Shown here: in pieces, positions 11,913-19,043 of the stretch
Position numbering within the stretch: position 1 is the first letter of the stretch
How the letters are laid out: each line of letters starts with the position of its first letter
Source: a virus
IMG/VR virus record: IMGVR_UViG_3300020154_000002
Span: 1-39,598 of that record
Reading direction: 5' to 3' (one strand)
DNA length: 39,598 nt
Program-made: the position numbers and the translations under genes
Notes under the pieces: model-generated
Seen by the model: the letters and a program-made list of their open reading frames with translations, nothing else
Database searches by the model: none
Told to the model about the DNA's origin: nothing

Positions 11913-12124
11913 TTTCTTTCCTCCATCACTGCGCCGGGGCCAATTATTCTGCATAAATGAGGCGCTCCGGTATGTCTGCACGCCATATATTGCGATCCTC
12001 CATATGCAACAAAGTGATTGCCCCTAGTGGCCCCAGACTCTAGATAGGTAGCCTCAACTACCTCTCCACTATGCAATCTAACGCGCACCGTGTCGCCGCG
12101 TTTTGGAATGAAGAACTTATTCAT
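11909..12124 (-). CDS. Small beta-barrel-like protein, 71 aa
   Basis: A 71-residue protein with GGAGAGAGG before its ATG. The pattern PKRGDTVRVRLHSGEVVEATYLE resembles the start of small SH3- or KOW-like barrels, with a later segment HFVAYGGSQYMACRHTG. Such folds bind nucleic acids or proteins; no specific family is recognised. It overlaps both neighbours by four bases (ATGA). Confidence 0.55.
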   Translation of the reverse strand: MNKFFIPKRGDTVRVRLHSGEVVEATYLESGATRGNHFVAYGGSQYMACRHTGAPHLCRIIGPGAVMEERK

Positions 12125-12294
12125 GCCTCTCTCCATAATTCATAATTGTCAATATTTATGTATTGACCCGTATCAACTCGATACCACTGAAATCTCCCAT
12201 GCGACCATTCAGCCAAAAGACCATCATCGCCATCATATTTGTAAAGCATTACTCTTTTGACTTGGCTGCTATTAAGCGTTGATATTTTATCCAT
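12121..12294 (-). CDS. Small protein, 57 aa
   Basis: A 57-residue gene with GGGAGGTAGGT before its ATG and a four-base ATGA overlap with the next start. The product contains mixed strands and several tyrosines and tryptophans. No family is recognised. The strong ribosome site and coupling on both sides make it credible. Confidence 0.6.
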   Translation of the reverse strand: MDKISTLNSSQVKRVMLYKYDGDDGLLAEWSHGRFQWYRVDTGQYINIDNYELWREA

Positions 12295-12296
12295 AC

Positions 12297-12371
12297 CTAC
12301 CTCCCAAACCTAACGAATTGATTCATCTTTTGTTGTGCCATCCACATGTAATAGCGGGTGGGTGTGGTCAT
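12297..12371 (-). CDS. Possible 24-aa peptide
   Basis: A 24-residue frame with GGAGA six bases before its ATG. The start overlaps the upstream stop (TAATG) and its last codons form the ribosome site of the next gene. The peptide is basic (MTTPTRYYMWMAQQKMNQF). It closes what would otherwise be the only break in translational coupling between neighbouring genes. Confidence 0.4.
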   Translation of the reverse strand: MTTPTRYYMWMAQQKMNQFVRFGR

Positions 12372-12568
12372 TAGAAGTCTCCTAGAAAGCAAATTGAAAT
12401 CGTCGCGCTGAAAACGCAAATTCCGAATAGTAAAATACTAAATGCAGAATTCTCCCTGCTGTGCCTTCCGGTTTCTGTCTCGCCGGGACGCTCCCTGTTG
12501 AAATTGAAAATGCCAAGCGTTATACATACAACGCCAAGCAGAATTCCGAATATTAATAATATAGTCAT
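12371..12568 (-). CDS. Two-span membrane protein, 65 aa
   Basis: A 65-residue protein with GGAG before its ATG and an ATGA overlap with the upstream gene. Two hydrophobic segments (about residues 2-22 and 43-62) are joined by a charged loop with FNFNRERPGETETGR. It is probably an inner-membrane hairpin with both ends on the same side. No family is recognised; early membrane proteins of this sort are often exclusion or host-takeover factors. Confidence 0.6.
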   Translation of the reverse strand: MTILLIFGILLGVVCITLGIFNFNRERPGETETGRHSRENSAFSILLFGICVFSATISICFLGDF

Positions 12569-12822
12569 TTGGTTTTCTCCAGCTCGGCAAGAAGTCCATC
12601 TGCAAGAGCAACAGATCTGTCGCGAACATACTCAATTGCCGAGTCATGTAAAGAGTCAACTAGCCTATGGTTTGAAGCTATTGCCTGCATTGCGTGAAGA
12701 GCGAATATCTCGCGCTTTGTCATTCCGATAGCGGGCACCTTAGTATCACTAACATGACAAATATCAGATATAAATCCGTGGCTATTGAAAATCGGCATTC
12801 CTGGCATGTCTGACTTTTTCAT
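12565..12822 (-). CDS. Hypothetical protein, 85 aa
   Basis: An 85-residue protein from the ATG overlapping the Cro-like stop, with AAGGTGA upstream. It begins with a short proline- and glycine-containing region and continues as a long helix with FALHAMQAIASN and later ADGLLAELEKTK. No family is recognised. Being second in the leftward operon, it is likely an immediate-early product. Confidence 0.6.
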   Translation of the reverse strand: MKKSDMPGMPIFNSHGFISDICHVSDTKVPAIGMTKREIFALHAMQAIASNHRLVDSLHDSAIEYVRDRSVALADGLLAELEKTK

Positions 12823-13028
12823 GATTTCACCTTGTGGTAAGTGGTTACTGTTACGCCTTCGTAGCCGATCCAATCTAGGATTGAATCAGGGATTGGCTTC
12901 TCTTCACTATTCAAAACCCGGCTAAGGTGGACGTTTGTTATTCCAAAGTGCTCAGCCGCTGCTTTATTGGTTGGAAACTGCATCCGAATCTCTTGCTTAA
13001 TCTTGTCTATCAGTGTGTTTCTATGCAT
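12819..13028 (-). CDS. Cro-like helix-turn-helix regulator
   Basis: A 69-residue protein starting MHRNTLIDKI, with GGAGGA before its ATG. Residues about 19-40 (TNKAAAEHFGITNVHLSRVLNS) fit a helix-turn-helix in which the second helix, NVHLSRVL, would read DNA; the rest is a short C-terminal strand region, as in Cro. It is the first gene of the leftward operon and faces the divergent promoter region, so it probably binds operators there. No partner repressor of CI size was found. Confidence 0.75.
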   Translation of the reverse strand: MHRNTLIDKIKQEIRMQFPTNKAAAEHFGITNVHLSRVLNSEEKPIPDSILDWIGYEGVTVTTYHKVKS

Positions 13029-13159
13029 AAAGTCCTCCGTTGTTTTGCTTAATCTATAGCAATGATGTTTCTGTGTCAAGTTAATCTATTTTACATTTAT
13101 GTGTTGACACAACTATTAAGTGGGGCTAATCTACCACTACCGATAACTAAGAGGGATTT
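13029..13159. promoter_or_regulatory. Divergent early promoter/operator region
   Basis: The intergenic region between the leftward Cro-like gene and the rightward operon. The 8-mers TGTGTCAA (13072-13079) and TTGACACA (13104-13111) form a perfect inverted repeat, each containing a TTGACA -35 box on its own strand. Leftward, TTGACA is followed 15 bases later by TATAGA or 17 later by TAGATT. Rightward, the -10 is weak (TAATCT, 17 bases on). TAATCTA occurs three times (13050-13056, 13082-13088, 13127-13133), twice as TTAATCTA exactly 32 bases apart, and overlaps or adjoins the -10 regions. These are good operator candidates for the Cro-like or XRE protein. Confidence 0.6.
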
Positions 13160-13303
13160 ATGGCTGGTTTATATCGAGATGTTGGCGGGAGCGAGTACAG
13201 CGTAAATTACTACGACGGTATTTTTTATATATCACCGCGCGGAAGCAACATAGGTTCATACATGCTTGATGCTTTGCCTAAAGCATGGGTTAAGATTATT
13301 TAA
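13160..13303 (+). CDS. Small protein, 47 aa, first rightward gene
   Basis: A 47-residue protein with GAGGGATTT before its ATG. The short beta-like sequence (GSEYSVNYYDGIFYISPRG) is followed by a brief C-terminal helix. It is the first gene of the rightward operon, about 50 bases from the -35 repeat. The leader AACTAAG-(A/G)GGGATTTATG is nearly duplicated before the next gene. No family is recognised. Confidence 0.55.
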   Translation: MAGLYRDVGGSEYSVNYYDGIFYISPRGSNIGSYMLDALPKAWVKII

Positions 13304-13379
13304 CAGAGGGCGGCTTGCTCATAGCAAAAAGCTAAAACTAATTCTCGATGCCGGTCATTCGGTTGACTAAGGGGGATTT

Positions 13380-14366
13380 ATGGATATTGAAGAATCTAAA
13401 ATTGGAACGCTTTGGTGTGATAGCAAAAATGAATCAGAGCTAATCGAGTGTTCTGATACTGGGCGACTTTCATCAGCTGTTTTTCATCTTTACCGAGATA
13501 TTAGCTGCCTTAAGGAAGATATTTCAGGATTGACTGACAGACTGCGCGCCGCCGAGGATGAGCTTGAAGAAGCAAAAAACCAATATGTAGCGCTATTCAA
13601 CAAACGTTCTGCTCGTGTTCATGACTTGCAGAAAGCTGTTTGGGTGGCGATGGATCGTAAAAGCTGCCCCGGTATTTTTATGCAGATAGCCGCCGATGCT
13701 ATCTTGGAGCACGGTTGCGGAGAGCTTGCGGATACTAAAAAGAAGCTTGAGCAGTGCCAATCTGAGATAGCCGAGCTCCGCGCATACAAGGAGGCGGCTG
13801 AGGGGCAGGAGCCAGCAGCGTGGATTACGGAAAGTTTAAGCGGACAAAAAGTGCTTTGCGGTCCCGGCGAAAAGGCAACTAACTCTAAATATTGGTCTGA
13901 TGCGAAACCTCTATACACCCACCCCATCCCACCGCAGCAAGCGGTGCCGGATGGGTGGAAGCTGGTTCCTGAATGGCCAACAAAGGAACAAAAGGAGGCT
14001 GGCAGTGCCAATAAGATCTTTGCTGGCGTTGATGCAAATCTTGAGCGGCACTACATTCACGTAACTCATAGCGAGGTGCATGATATTTACGAGAGAATGA
14101 TAAATGCCGCTCCATCGCCGGACCGCTGCCCGAGCCATGAGGGGGCGCAAAGCACATATAAGTGCAGCCAAGAAAACAACAAGTGCGAGCGGTGCGGAAA
14201 GCCGTTACTGACCCACGTGGGTCAGCGGTATTGCCCGAGCCATGAGAGCGAGCAAGGGTCGCCGGAGTGGGTTGATAAGCTTCGCGATGAGCTTGTACGT
14301 CACAGCACAATTAGAACCACTTTTAATCTAACTCGTGATGAGTTGCAGTATTTAATTGATCGATGA
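13380..14366 (+). CDS. Ea22-like modular protein, 328 aa
   Basis: A 328-residue early protein of the Ea22-like type common in lambdoid phages. An N-terminal coiled coil (about residues 30-145) ends in ELRAYKEAAEGQEPAAWIT. A middle part with PLYTHPIPPQQAVPDGWKLVP follows. Near the end a Cys-rich segment, KCERCGKPLL...RYCPSHESEQ, could bind zinc, and the tail is helical. Several blocks (PxQQAVPD, CPSHE, AEGQ) recur in the 262-residue protein at 19044 and twice within this one. The ribosome site GGGGGATTT is strong. The function is unknown; Ea22 of lambda is a non-essential early protein. Confidence 0.7.
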   Translation: MDIEESKIGTLWCDSKNESELIECSDTGRLSSAVFHLYRDISCLKEDISGLTDRLRAAEDELEEAKNQYVALFNKRSARVHDLQKAVWVAMDRKSCPGIFMQIAADAILEHGCGELADTKKKLEQCQSEIAELRAYKEAAEGQEPAAWITESLSGQKVLCGPGEKATNSKYWSDAKPLYTHPIPPQQAVPDGWKLVPEWPTKEQKEAGSANKIFAGVDANLERHYIHVTHSEVHDIYERMINAAPSPDRCPSHEGAQSTYKCSQENNKCERCGKPLLTHVGQRYCPSHESEQGSPEWVDKLRDELVRHSTIRTTFNLTRDELQYLIDR

Positions 14367-14372
14367 AGAGCT

Positions 14373-14582
14373 ATGAGAACGAGAAGCGGAGCGTCGGAAA
14401 ATAGATTGATCTCAAAATGGAGAAATAAAACTTTGTCTTGGTGGTGGTCTGGGGAGTACTGGTATGTCCATTCGGAGCGGGAAAATAACAAGCCCGTTAG
14501 ACAATATCTGGTTGGCGTTGGCCAGAAAAGAATATCTGCTTTGAATGATTGGATTAAGTTAACGCAGAGCAACCAATCTTAA
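14373..14582 (+). CDS. Small basic protein, 69 aa
   Basis: A 69-residue basic protein with GAAGAGCT before the ATG, six bases after the Ea22-like stop. It is tryptophan-rich in the middle (LSWWWSGEYWYVH) and ends in a helix. No family is recognised. Close spacing to the upstream gene supports it. Confidence 0.5.
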   Translation: MRTRSGASENRLISKWRNKTLSWWWSGEYWYVHSERENNKPVRQYLVGVGQKRISALNDWIKLTQSNQS

Positions 14583-14588
14583 CCAAAA

Positions 14589-14607
14589 CTTACGCAACTT
14601 TACACAG
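14589..14607. promoter_or_regulatory. Variant of the recurring intergenic motif
   Basis: CTTACGCAACTTTACACAG resembles the direct-repeat motifs at 1764, 4728 and 7285 (two CTTTAC-like units about 10 bases apart). It sits 35-50 bases before the 107-residue gene. A TACAAT at 14617-14622 could be a -10 box but lacks a proper -35. The role is not known. Confidence 0.35.
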
Positions 14608-14641
14608 CAAACAATTACAATTTGGTTTTAACGGAGGGGAT

Positions 14642-14965
14642 ATGACAAACCTACTAACAAGTAAATTCCTGCAAAACGCATACGAAAACTACGGCGATTC
14701 TGTTCTGGATTGGCCGGATGATTACAAGGATACGGCTGTCGTTTTCGCGATGACTGTCGGCGATCATGGGGAGTTTAAGGGGTGCATGACAGACTTCTTC
14801 GCTAACGATGGAATCCTTGCGCTGTATACAATGACATTCGCATACGACGCGAAATTGGCAGTTGATGATGTAAAAAACAACGTCTGGGCAAACCTTGAGG
14901 CAACATTTCAGGAAGAGCTAGACACTTACATTGAGTCATTAAGCGAATCTGGGGAGGGGGAGTAA
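14642..14965 (+). CDS. Acidic hypothetical protein, 107 aa
   Basis: A 107-residue acidic protein with GGAGGGGAT before the ATG. It looks alpha/beta (SVLDWPDDYKDTAVVFAMTVG, GILALYTMTFAYDAKLAVDD) and ends in a long acidic helix. No family is recognised. Its stop codon abuts the next ATG (TAAATG), so it is coupled to the YopX-like gene. Confidence 0.6.
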   Translation: MTNLLTSKFLQNAYENYGDSVLDWPDDYKDTAVVFAMTVGDHGEFKGCMTDFFANDGILALYTMTFAYDAKLAVDDVKNNVWANLEATFQEELDTYIESLSESGEGE

Positions 14966-15349
14966 ATGAGAATCTATAGCGGATCTTATTGCATGTGCGA
15001 ATGCGGAGTACCAACGGGTGAAAAGGACATTCACGGCAACGAATTATTTACCGGCGACGTTGTTCAGTTATGGCACGGTAATTATATCGGGACGGATCAT
15101 GAAGAATGGCTTCCACAAAGCGGATTAACTGCAATTGTTTCAAATCAATATACAAGCTATTTCGACGGATCAATTGTCGAAAACGAAGGAAAAATAACAA
15201 TATTTACCATGGGTATTGCGTTTAATGGCGTCCAGAGCGAAGAGTGGAAAGTGAGCCTAGTAAAAAGCCACAAAGCTATTATTCCTGGCGAACGCTTTCC
15301 TAGCTATGGATTAAACTATAAATCAATCAATAAGGGGGATAGCCAGTGA
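14966..15349 (+). CDS. YopX-like protein, 127 aa
   Basis: A 127-residue protein. Residues about 15-34 read TGEKDIHGNELFTGDVVQLW, the YopX-type signature (TGLKDKNGKEIYEGDIV in typical members). The rest forms beta strands (GLTAIVSNQYTSYFDG, KITIFTMGIAF, EEWKVSLVKS). YopX-like proteins are common in phages and prophages and have no firm function. It ends four bases into the GTG start of the annealing protein. Confidence 0.65.
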   Translation: MRIYSGSYCMCECGVPTGEKDIHGNELFTGDVVQLWHGNYIGTDHEEWLPQSGLTAIVSNQYTSYFDGSIVENEGKITIFTMGIAFNGVQSEEWKVSLVKSHKAIIPGERFPSYGLNYKSINKGDSQ

Positions 15350-16032
15350 GCGAGCAACAGTTAAGAGAAAAACAATTTGAATGTGCTATGGAAAAGCTTA
15401 GGGAGCCATTCGAGCCTCACCAGATCGGAAAGCTGCCAAAGCCAACAAAGGCGCAGACAGATGCGGTTAAGGCTAATTTTCAGGCTGGCGTTCGGTGCAA
15501 ACTTTGCGGTGGATGGCACCATCCAAACGTTGTCCACCTTGACTATGTTGGCCATGCGGCAATTACTGACAGGCTATTGTCTGTAGATCCTGCATGGTCA
15601 TGGGAGCCTCTTGCGCTAGGTCCAGATGGATTGCCCGCCCTCGACAAGATAGGAGGTTTATGGATTAAGTTAACAATCCTTGGGGTTACTCGGCTTGGCT
15701 ACGGCGATGCTACTGGAAAAAGTGGTGGCGATGCAGTAAAGGAGCTTATAGGTGATGCTTTACGAAATGCCGCAATGCGTTTCGGTTGTGCTTTAGAGCT
15801 TTGGCACAAGGGAGAGCTGCACATCACAAAAGATCAGCCCGAAGAGCCAATAGCTGCGACACCGCAAGAGCCATCCAAGCAAGTCATTACTGATGAGCGC
15901 CTAACTTCTGCAATCGCCAAAATAAACAACGGAGAGTACACCGTGGCTCGGCTTAATGCGTCTTTTGATCTTACTCCTGCGCAAATTGCTAGGGTTCAAT
16001 CCGAGGCTATTATTTCAGGAGAGGCGAAATGA
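15346..16032 (+). CDS. Rad52-like single-strand annealing protein
   Basis: A 228-residue recombinase of the Rad52/Rad22 superfamily that anneals complementary single strands, using ends made by the exonuclease encoded next. The core is visible: a short zinc-ribbon-like CKLCGGWHHPNVVHLDYVGHAAITDRLLSVDPAWSWEPL (residues 51-90), then GGLWIKLTILGVTRLGYGDATGKSGGDAVKELIGDALRNAAMRFGCALELW (about 101-151). The C-terminal tail is probably for interaction. The start is GTG with AAGGGGGAT upstream. It overlaps the exonuclease by four bases, a standard two-gene recombination module. Confidence 0.88.
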   Translation: MSEQQLREKQFECAMEKLREPFEPHQIGKLPKPTKAQTDAVKANFQAGVRCKLCGGWHHPNVVHLDYVGHAAITDRLLSVDPAWSWEPLALGPDGLPALDKIGGLWIKLTILGVTRLGYGDATGKSGGDAVKELIGDALRNAAMRFGCALELWHKGELHITKDQPEEPIAATPQEPSKQVITDERLTSAIAKINNGEYTVARLNASFDLTPAQIARVQSEAIISGEAK

Positions 16033-16682
16033 TCCGGTGTAGCTCGATAGCAAAGATAATGACCGAACCTCGCAGCAAGAACGAGGAATGGTCAGAAACA
16101 GCAAAGGCGGCGATGCTTGAGATAGCCCGTGAAGAGCTGTTTGGGGTTCGCAAGGAGTTGGATGATGTGAAGTGCATCCAGAAGGGCAAGTTGTGCGAGG
16201 ATGCAGGCGTGCAGCTTTACAACGATGTTTTCCTTTACGACTTGAAAAAGGTTACTGCGGATGGTCGGCGGGATAACGGGATCATAACCGGAGAGCCGGA
16301 CCTTATCGCAACAGGATCGCGAAAGGGCGTTGACATCAAGATTGCATGGTCATTGCTTACGTTTCCATTGACTGCCGATCAGGCTGGTAAGAAAGCGTAC
16401 GAATGGCAGGCTCGCGGATATATGTGCTTGTTTGACCTGCCTGAGTGGGAGATAGCCTACTGCGCAATCGACACGCCGGAAGAGCTGCTGAAGCCGTGGG
16501 ATGACCCTAAGATCCACTTTATCGACGCCGCAATACCAATGCACCACCGCATTACCGTCGCTACCTACACGCGCGATTTAGAGATCGAAAAAGCCATGCT
16601 TGAAAAGTGCGCGAAGGCTAATGCATGGATTGAGCAGGCTATCAAAGATTTTGCAGTAACCCATGATGGATACATTCTATGA
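16029..16682 (+). CDS. PD-(D/E)XK exonuclease of the lambda-exo/YqaJ type
   Basis: A 217-residue nuclease expected to degrade one strand of duplex DNA and hand the other to the Rad52-like partner. The catalytic set is seen as Glu57 (GKLCEDAG), GEPDLI with Asp91, and VDIKIAW with Asp102 and Lys104, the classic D-x17-DxK order. A downstream helix AYEWQARGYMCLFD matches the QxxxY motif of this family. ATG overlaps the previous stop (ATGA), and the end overlaps the XRE gene likewise. Confidence 0.88.
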   Translation: MIRCSSIAKIMTEPRSKNEEWSETAKAAMLEIAREELFGVRKELDDVKCIQKGKLCEDAGVQLYNDVFLYDLKKVTADGRRDNGIITGEPDLIATGSRKGVDIKIAWSLLTFPLTADQAGKKAYEWQARGYMCLFDLPEWEIAYCAIDTPEELLKPWDDPKIHFIDAAIPMHHRITVATYTRDLEIEKAMLEKCAKANAWIEQAIKDFAVTHDGYIL

Positions 16683-17011
16683 TCGCAAAAAAGCTCAGAT
16701 ACTACCGCGCAATTTACCGGTTGAGCCAGAGGGATCTGGCGGCCTTAGCCGGTGTTAACGAGACAACAATAGCGCAGATCGAAGTGAGGGATAGCAATGT
16801 TACCCTGGATACTGCCCTCAAGCTGGCAAAGGCTTTTGATATTAGCATTGACTCGCTAATTGGAGATTTGACAGAGAATCAGCGGGAAAAGATGCAGCTA
16901 TGCAACCAGCGGATTCGAGAGCTTCAAGAGCTGAAAGAAGAGAATAGCAGGCATAGGCGCATTGAGCGCGTGAGGCGTAACCGGGAGAAGTCTGTAGGTA
17001 AAGCTAAGTAA
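16679..17011 (+). CDS. XRE-family helix-turn-helix regulator
   Basis: A 110-residue protein with an N-terminal XRE helix-turn-helix (residues about 1-60): YRLSQRDLAALAGVNETTIAQIE, then LDTALKLAKAFDISIDSLIGD. A coiled-coil tail of charged residues follows (about 63-110), with no peptidase domain. It is coupled to the exonuclease by ATGA, so it is expressed with the recombination genes, not from its own repressor promoter. It may be an auxiliary repressor; it is too short to be a full CI. Confidence 0.8.
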   Translation: MIAKKLRYYRAIYRLSQRDLAALAGVNETTIAQIEVRDSNVTLDTALKLAKAFDISIDSLIGDLTENQREKMQLCNQRIRELQELKEENSRHRRIERVRRNREKSVGKAK

Positions 17012-17013
17012 AT

Positions 17014-17038
17014 CCCATAGCTTATATTGGGCTATGGG
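17014..17038. promoter_or_regulatory. Perfect 8-bp hairpin after the XRE gene
   Basis: CCCATAGC (17014-17021) pairs with GCTATGGG (17031-17038) around a 9-base loop, three bases after the XRE stop. There is no T-run on the plus strand, so it is not a normal terminator. It could stabilise the 3' end of the upstream messenger or be a protein site. The next genes are more AT-rich, so this is also a boundary in base composition. Confidence 0.5.
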
Positions 17039-17070
17039 GTGAGAATAATGGATATAGATTAGGAGTTTTT

Positions 17071-17247
17071 ATGTTTACTAAAAATCAAATTAATAAAATG
17101 AAGTCAGCTATCAACGAGTGTAAAAATTCTAATTTATGCAATTCGCATGTTATTGAGTATATATTTTGGGAGGCAAAAAAAGATGCGGCGTGGTATTGGA
17201 ATCCATTTATAGGATCTGTTATATCTGGCATGACAGTTACGGCATGA
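17071..17247 (+). CDS. Small protein, 58 aa
   Basis: A 58-residue gene with TAGGAG before the ATG. It begins MFTKNQINKMKSAINECKNSN and contains a conspicuous aromatic run WYWNPF. No family is recognised. It starts the block of small genes after the XRE regulator. Confidence 0.55.
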   Translation: MFTKNQINKMKSAINECKNSNLCNSHVIEYIFWEAKKDAAWYWNPFIGSVISGMTVTA

Positions 17248-17276
17248 GAATCTGATAACACATTGGAGAATTTTAA

Positions 17277-17462
17277 ATGATTGAATCTCTTTCAAAAAAA
17301 GTTGCTAGCGAGATTTTTAAGGAATTCGACATCGGCAATGATAAATGTCAAAGGCTTGAGGCAAAAGGCGGATCATATCCAGATAAAGAAACTGGACTTG
17401 GTGGAGTTTGCGAGCAAGCATTTTCTGAAATGCTGGAAAAGGCAATACGAAAGTCGATATAG
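17277..17462 (+). CDS. Small protein, 61 aa
   Basis: A 61-residue protein with TTGGAG upstream of its ATG. It has a charged helix at each end. The sequence CTGATAACACATTG lies before it (17252-17265) and again before the next gene (17464-17477), suggesting duplicated leaders. No family is recognised. Confidence 0.5.
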   Translation: MIESLSKKVASEIFKEFDIGNDKCQRLEAKGGSYPDKETGLGGVCEQAFSEMLEKAIRKSI

Positions 17463-17488
17463 CCTGATAACACATTGAGGGGTGGATT

Positions 17489-17674
17489 ATGCAAAAGTCA
17501 CAGCAGGTTACTCTAAGGTATTACAGCAGCAAAAAACCGCCGAATGTATTAATTGAGATCCCCGTGCATATAGCTAATAGACTGATTGATGGGCACAAAA
17601 ATATCACAGAAAATCTTTTTGAAGATATACGAAAGTCCATAAAGCACGCATCTGAAAGTGAAACTATTAAATAA
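17489..17674 (+). CDS. Small protein, 61 aa
   Basis: A 61-residue basic protein with GAGGGG before the ATG and the same 14-base leader sequence as the preceding gene. A beta-like N-terminus (QQVTLRYYSSKKPPNVLIEIPVH) is followed by helices. No family is recognised. Confidence 0.5.
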   Translation: MQKSQQVTLRYYSSKKPPNVLIEIPVHIANRLIDGHKNITENLFEDIRKSIKHASESETIK

Positions 17675-17695
17675 CAACCATCTACAGCGACCAAA

Positions 17696-17866
17696 ATGAA
17701 CCGACAAGACCTAGAACAAAAGATCTCCGAATATCTCGCTTCAGGCAGGAAAATAGAAGAGGTTCCGATAACAAAGCGGACGGTAACGAATCCAAACCGG
17801 GGATTTACCATTAACTATTTAGGCCAGCAGGAACGAGTTAGGTATGAGCGAGAGCGAAGAGTGTAA
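17696..17866 (+). CDS. Small basic protein, 56 aa
   Basis: A 56-residue protein with an N-terminal helix MNRQDLEQKISEYLASGRKI and a basic tail RYERERRV. The ribosome site is weak. It overlaps the following cysteine-containing gene by 23 bases in another frame. No family is recognised. Confidence 0.45.
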   Translation: MNRQDLEQKISEYLASGRKIEEVPITKRTVTNPNRGFTINYLGQQERVRYERERRV

Positions 17867-17996
17867 AACCTGCTTGCACTTCCGCTGCATAAACGGAAAG
17901 GGCGGATCGATGATACTGCCCTATTCTGCAACCGCTGAGCAGGCGTTATATGAGGCTCGGCTTACTATTGGCCCTAAGGTGCTGAGGGTTTATTGA
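17844..17996 (+). CDS. Small Cys-motif protein, 50 aa
   Basis: A 50-residue protein with AGGA upstream. It starts with Cys-x-x-Cys and a further Cys (CKTCLHFRC) and could hold a metal. It ends at TGATG shared with the next start. No family is recognised. Confidence 0.5.
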   Translation: MSESEECKTCLHFRCINGKGGSMILPYSATAEQALYEARLTIGPKVLRVY

Positions 17997-18139
17997 TGGC
18001 GTATTTAAAAACGTTTTCCATTGTTTTGACAGCGGTAATCCTTGTTAGAATATTCAACGGACCTTCTGATTATTACATTAGTACAGCATATGGTGCCGCA
18101 TGGGCTCTCGCCACTCATGCATACCTTAACAAATCTTGA
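17996..18139 (+). CDS. Small membrane protein, 47 aa
   Basis: A 47-residue protein coupled to the upstream stop by TGATG. Residues 3-20 are hydrophobic (YLKTFSIVLTAVILVRIF), and a second weaker hydrophobic stretch follows (YGAAWALATHAYL). It probably sits in the inner membrane. No family is recognised. Confidence 0.5.
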   Translation: MAYLKTFSIVLTAVILVRIFNGPSDYYISTAYGAAWALATHAYLNKS

Positions 18140-18209
18140 TGCTTCTTTACAAACCGCAACACAAAACTAAGCTACATTAATAACACGATAAATAAACGAG
18201 GGTGTGGGT

Positions 18210-18383
18210 ATGAAAGAGTATCGAATAAAAGTAATAGAAAAGCATTTTGACATTGTAACTGTACGCGCAAACAGCAAAGAAGATGCCATTAAAATGGCTA
18301 TCGATGAGTCTGATTGCAAATATGATCTTTTGTACGATTGCGAATTTTTATCTGTTGATTATATTGAGGATTCAGGGCTATGA
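18210..18383 (+). CDS. DpnD/PcfM-like small protein, 57 aa
   Basis: A 57-residue protein with GAGGGTG before its ATG. The sequence YRIKVIEKHFDIVTVRANSKEDAIKMAIDE follows the pattern of the DpnD/PcfM family (strand, basic strand, helix with SxEEAI), and the end is acidic. The family is widespread in phages and plasmids and not functionally defined. It overlaps the next start by ATGA. Confidence 0.55.
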   Translation: MKEYRIKVIEKHFDIVTVRANSKEDAIKMAIDESDCKYDLLYDCEFLSVDYIEDSGL

Positions 18384-18613
18384 ACTACGCAGACGTCGAA
18401 AAACTAGCAGAGGTTAACCCGGTGGTTAAGGTCTGCGTCGATATGTTCGAGCGTGGCCAGTGGTCAAAAGACCAAATGTATTGCCATATGACTGTTAATC
18501 TGGTTCGGCAAGTACAGCAGCTCGAAGACCAGCTTAAAGCGACCGCTGGCCCAACCAATCCAGTGGTTTACATTAACGGCGAAGTTTACGAGTACAAGAG
18601 GGTGCAATCATGA
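18380..18613 (+). CDS. Hypothetical protein, 77 aa
   Basis: A 77-residue protein with a four-base overlap with its upstream neighbour. It is helical to about residue 55 (MYCHMTVNLVRQVQQLEDQLK), with a beta tail VVYINGEVYEYKRV. No family is recognised. Coupled on both sides by ATGA. Confidence 0.55.
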   Translation: MNYADVEKLAEVNPVVKVCVDMFERGQWSKDQMYCHMTVNLVRQVQQLEDQLKATAGPTNPVVYINGEVYEYKRVQS

Positions 18614-18870
18614 TCTACTTCGACAAATACGGCGATCAGCTTCTTTTTTGTCTTGAGAACAAAATCAACATAATCGCCCTCGAAAAACAGGTTACTGTAT
18701 CGCACGGTCTTTTTGATATGCACGAGAAATACGACCGCCACGGTGGAGATAGAATAAAGGCTGTCAATTCAGCAATTGTCAAACTGGTAGATCAAATTAA
18801 CAAGGCTCGTGACCCTGGCCGTGATCCGAAAGTCGGCGTGTTCAAAATGGTGGCTCCCCATGGAAATTGA
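18610..18870 (+). CDS. Hypothetical protein, 86 aa
   Basis: An 86-residue protein coupled to the upstream gene by ATGA. It has an N-terminal strand-helix (KYGDQLLFCLENKINIIALEKQV) and a helix with IKAVNSAIVKLVDQINKA. No family is recognised. Its last codons overlap the start of the 59-residue membrane gene. Confidence 0.5.
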   Translation: MIYFDKYGDQLLFCLENKINIIALEKQVTVSHGLFDMHEKYDRHGGDRIKAVNSAIVKLVDQINKARDPGRDPKVGVFKMVAPHGN

Positions 18871-19039
18871 TTTTAGGTCCGTCTTGATTGCAATAGCCGC
18901 CCTAATAACAATAGGCATGCTGTGTGCAATGATTGACGAGTACAAAAAGGCAGAGTCGAAAGAAGATAGATTTTCAATATCATTGCTTATATTGGTATTC
19001 TTCTCTGTTTTGGCCGTAATTGTTAAAAACAATTGGTGA
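18860..19039 (+). CDS. Two-span membrane protein, 59 aa
   Basis: A 59-residue protein from the ATG at 18860, chosen because it lies 11 bases before the upstream stop and leaves two clean hydrophobic segments (about residues 5-25 and 40-56) around a charged loop DEYKKAESKED. The ribosome site is weak, so coupling to the upstream gene is likely. No family is recognised. Confidence 0.5.
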   Translation: MEIDFRSVLIAIAALITIGMLCAMIDEYKKAESKEDRFSISLLILVFFSVLAVIVKNNW

Positions 19040-19043
19040 ATAT

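Noticed and set aside
13619-14310. Long minus-strand frames opposite the Ea22-like gene
   Set aside because: They overlap a well-supported plus-strand gene and have no initiation signals.
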